Shown in pieces: positions 15,912 to 25,558 of a stretch of DNA of 64,000 nucleotides. This DNA is from Myroides odoratimimus (lineage in GTDB: Bacteria > Bacteroidota > Bacteroidia > Flavobacteriales > Flavobacteriaceae). The stretch spans positions 124,001 through 188,000 of the forward strand of contig NZ_JACAKB010000005.1 of assembly GCF_030326305.1 (NCBI RefSeq). Reading direction: 5' to 3'. Each line of letters starts with the position of its first letter. The stretch's first letter is position 1. The translations under genes and the position numbers were made by a program. The notes under the pieces were generated by a model. The model saw only the letters and a program-made list of their open reading frames with translations, ran no database searches and was not told where the DNA came from.

Positions 15912-18900
15912 ATGATCAAAAACACTATCACCTTACTTACACTTTCTCTTGTAAGTTTAGCATGGGGACAGCAATCACCTAAATTTGCTTCTACCCCATC
16001 ACTAAGCCCTGATGGAAAGACTACTTACTTTAGCTATAATGGCGATATATGGCAAGCTCCAACAGCTGGTGGAGAAGCTCTAAGAGTAACTGCCTTAGAA
16101 GGCAACGAGACTAACCCTCGTGTATCTCCTGATGGAAAATGGCTTGCATTCTCTTCTGACCAATACGGCAACAGAGATGTATTCTTAATGCCTCTAACAG
16201 GAGGACAAATCACACAACTTACTTATCACCAAGCTTCTGAAGATGTAGAGAGCTGGAGTTGGGATAGTAAGACGATTTACTTCACTTCTAACGCGAATAA
16301 TAACTTTGGTTCTTATGCTATAGATATCAATGGTGGTACTCCTAAACCACTGTTCACAAACTACTTTAATAATACAAATGGATTAGTAGTTACTCCTGCT
16401 GGTGAGTACTTATTCACTAGCTCTATGGAGAGTGCTAGTCAGACTACTCGTAAGCGTTATAAAGGAGAGAACAACCCAGATATACTAGGTTATAATCCTA
16501 CGACTAAGGCATTCAAATCTTATACAGATTATGAAGGAAAGGATTTTAACCCTACAGTAGATAAGAATGGAAAGATATACTTCATCTCAGACGAGAACAA
16601 TGGTAACTATAACTTATACACCTTCGACAATGGAAAGAAAGTAGCCTTGACTAACTTCGATACCTCTATCAAGAAACCTTATGTGTCAGCAGATGGTAGC
16701 AAAGTCGTTTTTGAGAAAGATTATATGATTTATGTACTTGACACAGCTACTAAGTCTATAACACCTCTAGCTACTTCTGTAAACACGAATAAAGCAATCG
16801 AGAAAGAGCAGTCTTATGCTGTAGAAGAGAATATGGAATACTTCGATGTGTCTCCCGATGCCAAGAAGATTGCATTCGTTAGTCGTGGGATATTATTCGT
16901 ATCGGATATCGAAGGAAAATTCGTACAAGCAGTATCGGATGGTAAAGAACGTGTAATGGAAGTAAAATGGTTAAAGGACAACAAGACGCTACTATACAGT
17001 CAGACTTATAAAGGATACCAAAATTGGTTTAAAAGATCTGCTGATGGCAAGGGAACAGTTACTCAATTAACTTCTGATAATCGCAACAACAGAGACATTA
17101 CTTTAAATAAAGAAATGACTAAAGCTGTATACCTAAGTGGTAGAGATGAAGTGAGATTATTAGACTTGACGACTTATACTTCTAAAGTAATAGTGAAAGA
17201 CGAGATATGGGCATTCCAAAACTCTACACCTTCTTTCTCTCCTAATGGCGAATATGTACTATTCACCGCTAAGCGCAATTTTGAAGAGGACATCTTTGTT
17301 CATCATATCGCAAAGAATGAAACAATTAACTTAACGAATACAGGTGTAGCAGAGTCTAGTCCTTACTGGTCTCCTAGTGGTAAGTATATCTACTTTATGA
17401 GTGATAGACTTAATCCTTCTTATCCTCTAGGGATGCAAAATCCTAGTATCTACCGATTCTCTGTAGACTGGCAGACAGATGCATTTAAGTCTGATCAGTT
17501 TGACAAACTATTCGTAGAGAAGAAAGAGGAGGATACAAAAGACACTAAGAAAAAGGACAAAAAGAAAAAACAAGACGACACCCCAAAAGTGAAATCTATT
17601 AAGATAAACACAGAGGGACTACTTGACCGTATAGAACAGGTAAGTGACCGTTTTGGTAACCAATATAATCCTATCGTATTCGCTGATGATAAAAAAGAGG
17701 TAGTGTTCTATAACACGAATCAAGAAAACGGAAAGGGCAATTTATACAAAACAGTTTACGAAGACTTCGAAGATAATAAAAGCGAGAAAGTATTCGATAA
17801 ACGCGCGAATCAGTTACTTCAACGTGACAAAAAAGTATATGCACTAATCAGTGGTAATATCTATAGCTTTGAGTTAAGCAAAGGTAAGCCTGAGCAGATT
17901 AAAATCAAACACAGCTTTACTAAAAACTTGGCAGATGAGTTCAACCAAATGTATTATGAGACATGGGCTGGTGTAGAGGAGAATTTTTATGACGAAACTT
18001 TCCACGGTATAGATTGGGATAATATGAAAGAGCAATTCGCTCAATACCTACCTGATGTTAATAGCAGAAATGACCTGCGTATCTTACTGAACGATATGTT
18101 AGGAGAATTAGGTTCTTCTCATTTAGGGTTTAATTCTTCTGGAAGTGAAGAAAAGACAAAACTAAGCTACAGATCTTATGAGACTGGTATCGTATTCAAT
18201 ACGGATAAGCCTTATCAAGTAGAGCGCATCGTACGTAAATCCCCTGCTTATGCAACAGACATAGACATTAAACCAGGCGATGTATTAACCAAAGTGAATG
18301 GGCATAAAATAGATGAGAAAGCGAATAGAGATACTTATTTCGCTTTCCCTAATCGTCAAGAAGAAATAAGCTTAACATTCAATAGAGGAGGAAAAGAGAT
18401 TAATACGAAGCTACATCCTATCTCTTTTGGAGACATGAAGTCACTACTCTATGACGAATGGATTTATACAAATAAACAACGCGTAAACAAGCTTAGTGAT
18501 AATCGTATCGCATATACATATATGAAGAATATGACTTCACCTGAGTTAGACAGATTCTTACTCGATATGGTAGAACAAGAGGCTAATAAAGAAGGTGTGA
18601 TCTTAGACTTGCGTTATAATACAGGAGGGAATGTACATGATAAGGTACTGAACTTCTTATCTCAAAGACCCTATCTACAATGGAAGTATAGAGAAGGTAA
18701 ACTAACAGTACAGAGTAACTTCACCCCTAGTGGTAAGCCAATAGTCCTACTTATCAATGAGTCATCTCTGAGTGATGCCGAGATGACTGCTGCAGGATTT
18801 AAAGCTTTAAAACTAGGTAAAATCATCGGTCAAGAGACCTATAGATGGATTATCTTCACATCTGGTAAGAGCTTAGTAGACGGCTCATCATATAGATTAC

Positions 18901-19055
18901 CATCATGGGGTACTTATACACTGGATGGGCAGAACCTAGAGAAAACAGGTGTTGCACCTGATATCTATGTTAAAAACACATTCGTAGATAGATTAAATGA
19001 CAATGATCCTCAACTAGAGAGAGCTGTTCAAGAAATCTTGAATGACATTAAATAA
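15912..19055 (+). CDS. Tricorn-like S41 family peptidase with PD40 propeller
   Basis: Secreted or periplasmic large protease of 1047 residues with a signal peptide ending in LAWG. About residues 25-530 form WD40/PD40-type propeller blades (SLSPDGKTTYFSYNG, RVSPDGKWLAFSSD). A Lys-rich linker (about 535-565) follows. The C1-like helical domain (about 675-740), a PDZ domain (about 745-830, DIKPGDVLTKVNGHKID) and the S41 protease core (about 850-1040) complete it. LRYNTGGN and the nucleophile region NESSLSDAEM are visible. The gene stands alone and ends at a strong terminator. It probably degrades peptides in the envelope. Confidence 0.92.
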   Translation: MIKNTITLLTLSLVSLAWGQQSPKFASTPSLSPDGKTTYFSYNGDIWQAPTAGGEALRVTALEGNETNPRVSPDGKWLAFSSDQYGNRDVFLMPLTGGQITQLTYHQASEDVESWSWDSKTIYFTSNANNNFGSYAIDINGGTPKPLFTNYFNNTNGLVVTPAGEYLFTSSMESASQTTRKRYKGENNPDILGYNPTTKAFKSYTDYEGKDFNPTVDKNGKIYFISDENNGNYNLYTFDNGKKVALTNFDTSIKKPYVSADGSKVVFEKDYMIYVLDTATKSITPLATSVNTNKAIEKEQSYAVEENMEYFDVSPDAKKIAFVSRGILFVSDIEGKFVQAVSDGKERVMEVKWLKDNKTLLYSQTYKGYQNWFKRSADGKGTVTQLTSDNRNNRDITLNKEMTKAVYLSGRDEVRLLDLTTYTSKVIVKDEIWAFQNSTPSFSPNGEYVLFTAKRNFEEDIFVHHIAKNETINLTNTGVAESSPYWSPSGKYIYFMSDRLNPSYPLGMQNPSIYRFSVDWQTDAFKSDQFDKLFVEKKEEDTKDTKKKDKKKKQDDTPKVKSIKINTEGLLDRIEQVSDRFGNQYNPIVFADDKKEVVFYNTNQENGKGNLYKTVYEDFEDNKSEKVFDKRANQLLQRDKKVYALISGNIYSFELSKGKPEQIKIKHSFTKNLADEFNQMYYETWAGVEENFYDETFHGIDWDNMKEQFAQYLPDVNSRNDLRILLNDMLGELGSSHLGFNSSGSEEKTKLSYRSYETGIVFNTDKPYQVERIVRKSPAYATDIDIKPGDVLTKVNGHKIDEKANRDTYFAFPNRQEEISLTFNRGGKEINTKLHPISFGDMKSLLYDEWIYTNKQRVNKLSDNRIAYTYMKNMTSPELDRFLLDMVEQEANKEGVILDLRYNTGGNVHDKVLNFLSQRPYLQWKYREGKLTVQSNFTPSGKPIVLLINESSLSDAEMTAAGFKALKLGKIIGQETYRWIIFTSGKSLVDGSSYRLPSWGTYTLDGQNLEKTGVAPDIYVKNTFVDRLNDNDPQLERAVQEILNDIK

Positions 19056-19061
19056 TACAGT

Positions 19062-19092
19062 AAAGGCTTCCTGAAGGAAGCCTTTATACTTT
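19062..19092 (+). terminator. Terminator of the S41 peptidase gene
   Basis: Perfect 11-bp stem AAAGGCTTCCT with AGGAAGCCTTT, GA loop region, then ATACTTTTAT. It lies 6 bases after the stop. Confidence 0.85.
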
Positions 19093-19187
19093 TATATCTT
19101 AGGCTATAGTTCACCTCCTACTCCATCACCTTCATACGAGGTGATTTAAGCAACGAATCATCTATATCTAGCCCAATCTCTATATAT

Positions 19188-19213
19188 AAAAAAAGGCTCC
19201 CTTAAAGAGAGCC
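19188..19213 (-). terminator. Terminator of lspA
   Basis: On the minus strand GGCTCTCTTTAAGGGAGCC forms a hairpin followed by a run of seven T. It lies 6 bases after the lspA stop. Confidence 0.85.
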
Positions 19214-19219
19214 ATATTG

Positions 19220-19816
19220 TTAGTTTTTAAAAACTTTTTTACTAAATACGATTAAGATACCAACGCCTACTGATATAGCTACATCCGCAATATTAAAAAT
19301 AGCATTGAAGAAAGTAAAGTAGTTTCCTCCCCAGATAGGTAACCACTCAGGTAGATATCCTTTCCAGATAGGGAAATAGAACATATCTACTACCTTACCG
19401 TGAAACCAACTACCATAAGGTTGATCTGAAAACATCGTTGCTATCTGCCCTGGTGTACTCTCATTAAAAATAACTCCATAGAATATAGAATCAATAATAT
19501 TACCTAAAGCTCCTGCCATAATTAAAGCAATAGCTACGATAAGATAATTAGAAGCTTTCTTCTTGAAAGAATCATTTAACCACCATGCGATACCGCATAC
19601 AGCTACTATTCTAAATAATGTCAAAGCAAGTTTACCGTAATCACCAGGTAACTCTACCCCCCAGGCCATACCCTCATTCTCTATAAAATGAATGCGAAAC
19701 CAATCAAAAACGACTATCTCATCATTTAATAAAAAATTAGTTTTAATATATATCTTCAATAGCTGATCTAGTATCAATACTATCAAAACAAGTAGGTAAG
19801 CTCTCTTTAACGACAT
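19220..19816 (-). CDS. lspA: Lipoprotein signal peptidase (signal peptidase II)
   Basis: Inner-membrane aspartic protease that removes signal peptides from prolipoproteins, of which this window encodes many. The 198-residue protein has four predicted membrane helices. The family signature is GALGNIIDSIFYG, with the first catalytic Asp, and NIADVAISVGV with the second. ENEGMAWG is the conserved loop near residue 55. It is longer than the E. coli protein (164 aa) because of a loop around residues 115-150, as usual in Bacteroidota. It has its own TACATTTG promoter element. Confidence 0.96.
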   Translation of the reverse strand: MSLKRAYLLVLIVLILDQLLKIYIKTNFLLNDEIVVFDWFRIHFIENEGMAWGVELPGDYGKLALTLFRIVAVCGIAWWLNDSFKKKASNYLIVAIALIMAGALGNIIDSIFYGVIFNESTPGQIATMFSDQPYGSWFHGKVVDMFYFPIWKGYLPEWLPIWGGNYFTFFNAIFNIADVAISVGVGILIVFSKKVFKN

Positions 19817-19836
19817 TTTTCTTTATTTACAAGGAA

Positions 19837-19844
19837 CAAATGTA
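19837..19844 (-). promoter_or_regulatory. -7 element (TACATTTG) of lspA
   Basis: Exact TAnnTTTG on the minus strand 21 nt before the lspA ATG and just after the terminator of the upstream gene. This indicates that lspA is a separate transcription unit. Confidence 0.55.
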
Positions 19845-19860
19845 GTTATTTTATCACATA

Positions 19861-19888
19861 AAAAAAACGCTCCTAATGGAGCGTTTTT
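19861..19888 (-). terminator. Terminator after the DksA/TraR-like gene
   Basis: Perfect stem AAAAACGCTCC with GGAGCGTTTTT around a TAAT loop, with T-runs on both strands. It sits 15 bases after the stop and separates the gene from lspA. Confidence 0.85.
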
Positions 19889-19902
19889 AAATTTATTAAA
19901 GA

Positions 19903-20289
19903 TTAACGTTGCAGATTCTTTGCCTCGATACTCATAGTAGCATGTGGAACTAATTTCAATCTTTCTTTATCAATTAGTTTCCCTGTTACTTTACATATAC
20001 CGTAAGTCTTGTTTTCAATACGGATTAATGCATTTTTTAAATCGCGAATAAACTTCTCTTGACGTATTGCTAACTGAGCATTCGCTTCTTTAGACATTGT
20101 TTCGCTTCCTTCTTCAAACGCTTTGAATGTAGGTGATGTATCATCTGTACCATTATTCAAATCATTCATATAGGCGCTTTTAATTAATTCTAAATCTGCT
20201 TGAGCTTTCTCAATCTTAGCCGATATTAACACCTTAAATTCAGCTAAATCTGCATCAGAATAACGTACAATTTCACCTACTTCTTTCAT
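19903..20289 (-). CDS. TraR/DksA-like protein with degenerate zinc finger
   Basis: A 128-residue relative of DksA, which binds the RNA polymerase secondary channel and tunes stringent-response promoters. An N-terminal acidic coiled coil (about 10-90) is followed by YGICKVTGKLIDKERL. Only one Cys remains in the place of the four-Cys zinc finger, a loss common in Bacteroidota members. The gene is 8 bases downstream of ileS and is probably co-transcribed with it. Regulatory role is inferred from the family only. Confidence 0.85.
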   Translation of the reverse strand: MKEVGEIVRYSDADLAEFKVLISAKIEKAQADLELIKSAYMNDLNNGTDDTSPTFKAFEEGSETMSKEANAQLAIRQEKFIRDLKNALIRIENKTYGICKVTGKLIDKERLKLVPHATMSIEAKNLQR

Positions 20290-20297
20290 AATTTTAA

Positions 20298-23200
20298 TTA
20301 TTTTAAAATTAACACTCGCGTTTTTAGCTCATCAAACTCTACATCTACACCCTCGCTCAACTCAGTCACGAATTCTAATGTGTGTGTTAGTGTTTCAGAC
20401 TTAATATAGTCTTCATTCGCTAAAACAGCCTCTTTTATTTCTTTTTCTTCTAGTATTTTTACTACAATCTTGTCTGTAACTTCAAATCCAGAGTCTTTTC
20501 TGATGTTCTGAATTCTATTTACTAACTCTCTTGAGATACCTTCTTTTCTCAATTCAGGACTGATAGTGATGTCTAATGCTACTGTTAGTCCAGCTTCATT
20601 AGCAACTAGCCATCCTTCAATATCTTGAGAAGTAATCTCAACATCTGCTACTGTTAAAGTAACACTTTTTTCTGATAGTTCTAACGTAATCTCACCATTT
20701 CTTTCAATTAATGCGATTTCTTCTTGTCCAAAACCTTGTATCTTATTCGCAATCAGCCCCATATCCTTACCAAATCGTGGCCCTAATGTTTTAAAGTTAG
20801 GCTTGATCTGTTTTACTAAGATACCTGAAGCATCATCTAGCAACTCGATTTCTTTCACATTAACCTCAGCTTTGATTAGATCAGCAATAGCTAATATCTC
20901 ATTTCTTTGGTTCTCATCAAGTACAGGAATCATAACTCTCTGTAATGGTTGACGTACCTTAATCATCTCTTTCTTACGAAGTGATAACACTAATGAAGAA
21001 ATGATTTGAGCTTTTTGCATTCTGCTTTCTAATGCTTTATCAACGAACTCTTCCTTGAATTCTGGGAAATTAGCCAAATGTACAGATTCGAAACTTTCTC
21101 CATGTGTAGCTAAAGTTAAGTCTCTGTAAAGTTTATCCATAAAGAACGGAGCAATAGGAGATCCTAGTTTAGCTACTGTTAATAAACAGGTATACAATGT
21201 TTGGTAAGCTGCTATCTTATCTTGTGCATATTCACCTTTCCAGAATCTTCTTCTACATAGACGCACATACCAGTTACTCAAGTTCTCTGTAACGAAATCT
21301 GTAATCGCACGAGCTGCTTTCGTTGGCTCATACTCTGCATAGAATTCGTCTACACGTTGTACTAAAGTATTTAACTCTGATAAGATCCATCTGTCTATCT
21401 CAGGTCTTTCTGCTAATGGAATGTCTTTCTCTTCGTATTTAAATCCATCAATATTAGCATATAACGCAAAGAAGTTATAAGTATTATATAATGTCCCAAA
21501 GAACTTTCTTCTTACTTCTGTAATACCATCAAGGTCAAACTTCAAGTTATCCCATGGATTAGCATTCGAAATCATATACCAACGAGTAGCATCTGGTCCG
21601 TGCTCAGCTAATGTTTCAAATGGATCTACAGTATTACCTAAACTCTTAGACATCTTTAATCCATTCTTATCTAACACTAATCCGTTAGACACTACATTCT
21701 TATATGCTTTAGTATCGAATACTAATGTAGCAATAGCGTGTAATGTATAGAACCATCCACGTGTCTGGTCAACTCCCTCAGCGATAAAGTCTGCAGGATA
21801 TGATTTATTATTGTCTATTAAATCTTTATTCTCAAATGGGTAGTGCCATTGTGCATAAGGCATCGATCCTGAATCAAACCAAACATCAATTAAGTCTGAC
21901 TCACGACGCATAGGCTTACCAGAAGGAGATACTAATACGATATTATCAACTACATTCTTATGTAAATCTACTTTATCATAGTTCTCTTCACTCATATCTC
22001 CTACTACGAATCCTTCAAAAGGATTAGCTGTTTGGATACCAGCAGCCATAGATTTATTAATCTCATTCATTAACTCTTCTACAGATCCTACTACCAACTC
22101 TTCTGTCTTATCCTCAGATCTCCAGATCGGCAATGGAATACCCCAGAAACGAGAACGAGATAAGTTCCAGTCATTTGCATTCTTAATCCAGTTACCAAAA
22201 CGTCCCTCTCCAGTCGCTTTAGGCTTCCAGTTCACTTCTTCGTTTAATTCGAACATACGCTCTTTTACCTCAGTGATCTTGATAAACCAAGAGTCTAATG
22301 GGTAGTACAATACAGGCTTGTTCGTTCTCCAACAATGTGGGTAGCTGTGAACATACTTCTCTACTTTGAACGCTTTGTTTTCTTCTTTTAAACGAATAGC
22401 TATTTCTACGTCTACAGAGCGCTCAGGTGCTTGCCCTTCATCGTAATATTCGTTCTTCACATATTTACCTCCTAAGTCTCCCATCTCTTTAACGAAACGA
22501 CCTTGTAAGTCTACTAATGGAACTGGGTTCTCATCAGCATCAAGGATAAGCATAGGTGGTACTTCTGGTGTAGCTTCTTTAGCTACCTTAGCATCATCTG
22601 CTCCAAAAGTAGGAGCTGTATGTACGATACCAGTACCATCTTCTGTAGTTACGAAGTCTCCAGAGATCACTCTGAATGCGTTCTCAGGATTTTGATATGG
22701 CAATACGTATGGCAATAGCTGCTCATATTTAGTACCTACTAAGTCAGCACCTTTAAATTCCTTAACTACTAAGTAAGGAATCTTTTTATCACCTTCTTTA
22801 TATGCGTTTAATTCTTCTTCAGTTTCTACAGCTGCAAACTTCCCTGCAAACTGCTTACCAACTAGTGGTTTACCTAATACCACATTAATCGCCTCACCAG
22901 TATATTGGTTAAACGACTTCACTAATACATAGTCAATCTTAGGCCCTACAGTCAATGCCGTATTTGATGGCAACGTCCATGGAGTAGTCGTCCAAGCTAA
23001 GAAATGAATAGTACCAAATCCTTTTAAAAACTCTGGTAATGTCTCATCAATAGCTTTAAACTGTGCTACGATAGTTGTATCAGTGATATCTTTATATGCT
23101 CCTGGCTGGTTAATCTCATGTGATGATAGACCAGTACCTGCTTTAGGAGAATAAGGTTGGATAGTATATCCTTTGTATAACAAATCTTTATCATAGATCT

Positions 23201-23699
23201 GTTTTAACAACCACCATACTGATTCCATATATTTAGACTTGTAAGTCACATAAGGATCGTTCATATCTACCCAATAACCCATCTTTTCAGTAAGGTCATT
23301 CCATAGATCTGTATAACGCATTACAGTACGTTTACAAGCTTGATTATATTCTTCTATTGTAATTTTAGTTCCGATATCCTCTTTCGTGATTCCAAGTTCT
23401 TTCTCTGTACCTAACTCTACAGGTAGTCCATGCGTATCCCATCCAGCTTTACGCTTTACTTGGAACCCCTTCTGAGTTTTATAACGACAAAAAATATCCT
23501 TAATAGCACGAGCCATCACGTGGTGAATTCCTGGTTTACCATTAGCTGAAGGTGGGCCTTCGAAAAACACGAAAGGTTTATTATCCTCTCTAGTACTAAT
23601 ACTTTTTTCGAATATTGATTGTTCTTTCCAAAACTCTAGCATCTCCGATGCTACCCCTGACATGTCAAGATTCTTATATTCTGTAAATTTAGTGCTCAT
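20298..23699 (-). CDS. ileS: Isoleucine-tRNA ligase
   Basis: Charges tRNA-Ile; cytosolic. The 1133-residue protein is the longer, eukaryote-like class of IleRS. The HIGH element appears as GKPGIHHVMAR near residues 55-64 and KMSKS as GLKMSKSLGNTV near 690. The editing domain is in between, with WTTTPWTLPSNTALTVG near 240. A long C-terminal extension (about 950-1133) ends in beta-rich ELVNRIQNIRKDSGFEVTD segments. Such IleRS often resist mupirocin, but this is not shown here. The DksA/TraR gene follows. Confidence 0.97.
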   Translation of the reverse strand: MSTKFTEYKNLDMSGVASEMLEFWKEQSIFEKSISTREDNKPFVFFEGPPSANGKPGIHHVMARAIKDIFCRYKTQKGFQVKRKAGWDTHGLPVELGTEKELGITKEDIGTKITIEEYNQACKRTVMRYTDLWNDLTEKMGYWVDMNDPYVTYKSKYMESVWWLLKQIYDKDLLYKGYTIQPYSPKAGTGLSSHEINQPGAYKDITDTTIVAQFKAIDETLPEFLKGFGTIHFLAWTTTPWTLPSNTALTVGPKIDYVLVKSFNQYTGEAINVVLGKPLVGKQFAGKFAAVETEEELNAYKEGDKKIPYLVVKEFKGADLVGTKYEQLLPYVLPYQNPENAFRVISGDFVTTEDGTGIVHTAPTFGADDAKVAKEATPEVPPMLILDADENPVPLVDLQGRFVKEMGDLGGKYVKNEYYDEGQAPERSVDVEIAIRLKEENKAFKVEKYVHSYPHCWRTNKPVLYYPLDSWFIKITEVKERMFELNEEVNWKPKATGEGRFGNWIKNANDWNLSRSRFWGIPLPIWRSEDKTEELVVGSVEELMNEINKSMAAGIQTANPFEGFVVGDMSEENYDKVDLHKNVVDNIVLVSPSGKPMRRESDLIDVWFDSGSMPYAQWHYPFENKDLIDNNKSYPADFIAEGVDQTRGWFYTLHAIATLVFDTKAYKNVVSNGLVLDKNGLKMSKSLGNTVDPFETLAEHGPDATRWYMISNANPWDNLKFDLDGITEVRRKFFGTLYNTYNFFALYANIDGFKYEEKDIPLAERPEIDRWILSELNTLVQRVDEFYAEYEPTKAARAITDFVTENLSNWYVRLCRRRFWKGEYAQDKIAAYQTLYTCLLTVAKLGSPIAPFFMDKLYRDLTLATHGESFESVHLANFPEFKEEFVDKALESRMQKAQIISSLVLSLRKKEMIKVRQPLQRVMIPVLDENQRNEILAIADLIKAEVNVKEIELLDDASGILVKQIKPNFKTLGPRFGKDMGLIANKIQGFGQEEIALIERNGEITLELSEKSVTLTVADVEITSQDIEGWLVANEAGLTVALDITISPELRKEGISRELVNRIQNIRKDSGFEVTDKIVVKILEEKEIKEAVLANEDYIKSETLTHTLEFVTELSEGVDVEFDELKTRVLILK

Positions 23700-23794
23700 C
23701 GTTATTATTATAATATTTTTTAATCAATTTTGCGAATTTAAACAAATTACTCCAATATCTCCCTAATTAATTGGTAGGAAAAACATTAAAATAT

Positions 23795-24511
23795 TTAGTT
23801 AGAGAATACTTCTTTTAAAACCTCTAGAGAATTCGGCTTTCTGAACTCACTTAAATGCTGCTCATAATAGCTAATCAACATGGTTAACAGCCTCTTTCGA
23901 TCCTTATTATTAAAGACTTTTTGGTCACTAGAGAAGCCTAATTCTATCAATTTTCTAAACAAAAATGTCGGTTCTTCATCAAAACAACAGGGAGAAAAAT
24001 GATCTGTAAACACTCCCTCTTCCCAGTTAAAATAAAGCTTACTTCTACCCTCTAATGCAGGATAAAATCCAAAGTACTTCGTCAATTCTATCATTAGAAT
24101 CAAGTGAAAATTAGCGACCTCATCATGTGTGTCAAACCATAGTAAAGCTGCTTCTAAAAAAGTAAAGAAGTCTTTATCCACAACAGGCTCTCTAAATACT
24201 GAATGTAGTACTTCACCTATAAAAATAGCAATACAATTCTTACTATAATTATAATAGATATCTTGATATACATGAGCTGTTTTAACCTCCTTAAAGTACT
24301 CTAGACCTCCTTTATTCTTATAAATAAAATCAATCTCTAATATTGTCAATGGTTGAAAATAAGCCATTTTCTGAGCAGACTTACCTTTAGCAAAAGCATT
24401 GCGAACAAAGAAACTAACGACACCCTGTTCCTCTGTAAAACACTTTACGATCAAGCTTTTCTCTTGATATTTTAAAGCACTAAGTACAATAGCTTTACTC
24501 TTGATCTGCAT
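23795..24511 (-). CDS. recO: DNA repair protein RecO
   Basis: Recombination mediator of the RecFOR pathway that anneals ssDNA and loads RecA. The 238-residue protein has the N-terminal OB fold (KSKAIVLSALKYQEKSLIVKCFTEEQGVVSF), followed by the helical C-terminal half, in which the zinc-binding Cys cluster is reduced (FSPCCFDEE), as in other Bacteroidota. A TACTTTTG promoter element lies 56 nt upstream. It is 95 bases from ileS in the same direction. Confidence 0.93.
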   Translation of the reverse strand: MQIKSKAIVLSALKYQEKSLIVKCFTEEQGVVSFFVRNAFAKGKSAQKMAYFQPLTILEIDFIYKNKGGLEYFKEVKTAHVYQDIYYNYSKNCIAIFIGEVLHSVFREPVVDKDFFTFLEAALLWFDTHDEVANFHLILMIELTKYFGFYPALEGRSKLYFNWEEGVFTDHFSPCCFDEEPTFLFRKLIELGFSSDQKVFNNKDRKRLLTMLISYYEQHLSEFRKPNSLEVLKEVFSN

Positions 24512-24566
24512 AATCCTCTTCTTTTTAAAAATCTCTTTTCTAAAACACTACTGTTTAGACATAGGG

Positions 24567-24574
24567 CAAAAGTA
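24567..24574 (-). promoter_or_regulatory. -7 element (TACTTTTG) of recO
   Basis: Exact TAnnTTTG on the minus strand, 56 nt before the recO ATG, in the divergent gap between recO and the DUF3298 gene. Confidence 0.5.
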
Positions 24575-24717
24575 TCAAAATAATATGTTTTACAGATTAA
24601 AAAAAGAACTTCCAAGCTTATTTAAAATCTGTTTTACAACCTCTTATACCTCAAAAAAGGTAGTAAACTTAAAACACTAAATCTAACATAAACTAATCAT
24701 AATCATAACAATTTTCA

Positions 24718-24725
24718 TAGCTTTG
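24718..24725 (+). promoter_or_regulatory. -7 element (TAGCTTTG) of the DUF3298 lipoprotein
   Basis: Exact TAnnTTTG on the plus strand. The upstream TTG codon that could start a longer frame (24723) lies inside this element, so translation must start at a later ATG. Confidence 0.55.
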
Positions 24726-24749
24726 CAAAGACCTATGAAAAAAACCACT

Positions 24750-25529
24750 ATGAAAAAAAGCCTTTTATTCTTATGCCTTTTCATCACTTTTATAAGTTGT
24801 AAAAAGGATAAGGAATTCTCTTTTGAAGAAAAAGTTTACCAAAAGATTCTACTGGAAAGTTGTATAGAAGATGACTGTACAGAAGTGAAGATAAATACAG
24901 CAGAGATAATAGACCCTGTAAATGACATCACTACTAAGATAAATCAAAACAACTTAGTCATTATTAATGACATCCTTTCATTTGACGAAAATCCTCATGA
25001 TGTGAGTTCTTATGACGAAATAGTGAGTTCTTTTATCAACTCATTTACAGAAATGGCTAAAAAGTTCCCTAAAGACTCATTCCCATGGAAAGGCACTACA
25101 CAGAATACTGTTACCTTTTATAATAATCACCTGTTAAGTTTTGCCATAGAATACTATACATTCACAGGAGGGGCTCATGGATACAAGGGAGAGAAAGCAG
25201 TACACTATAATCCACTAACAGGAGAACAGTACAACAATCAAGAATTGTTTAAAGATTGGGAAGGTTTTTCTAAATTGTTAGAATCTAAACTGAGAGAACA
25301 AAGAGGAATAGACAAAGAAGACAATATTAATTCGCATGGTTTATTATTCGATGAAGATGTATTTAAAATGCCCGAAAATATATTCTTCTATGAAGAATCT
25401 GTCATAGCCTATTACAACAGCTATGATATTACAGCATTCTCTGACGAACCAGTACGCATTACCTTTTCAAAGGAAGAAATAGAACCTTTTTTAAACTTCC
25501 TACTGATCCCTAACAAATCAAATAAGTAA
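24750..25529 (+). CDS. DUF3298/DUF4163 (RsiV-like) lipoprotein
   Basis: Lipoprotein of about 259 residues with signal MKKSLLFLCLFITFISCKK (lipobox FISC). The domain resembles the extracytoplasmic part of RsiV: a DUF4163-like half, then DUF3298 with FTGGAHGYKGEKAVHYNPLTG and a C-terminal YYNSYDITAF. Function in Bacteroidota is unknown; RsiV binds lysozyme in Bacillus, but no sigma factor is beside this gene. The start was placed at 24750 because a TAGCTTTG -7 element would put the RNA start near 24730; an ATG at 24735 is also possible. A Wzx-like gene follows 29 bases later. Confidence 0.8.
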   Translation: MKKSLLFLCLFITFISCKKDKEFSFEEKVYQKILLESCIEDDCTEVKINTAEIIDPVNDITTKINQNNLVIINDILSFDENPHDVSSYDEIVSSFINSFTEMAKKFPKDSFPWKGTTQNTVTFYNNHLLSFAIEYYTFTGGAHGYKGEKAVHYNPLTGEQYNNQELFKDWEGFSKLLESKLREQRGIDKEDNINSHGLLFDEDVFKMPENIFFYEESVIAYYNSYDITAFSDEPVRITFSKEEIEPFLNFLLIPNKSNK

Positions 25530-25558
25530 GTATCCAATTAATATAGAATCTCGAAGTA

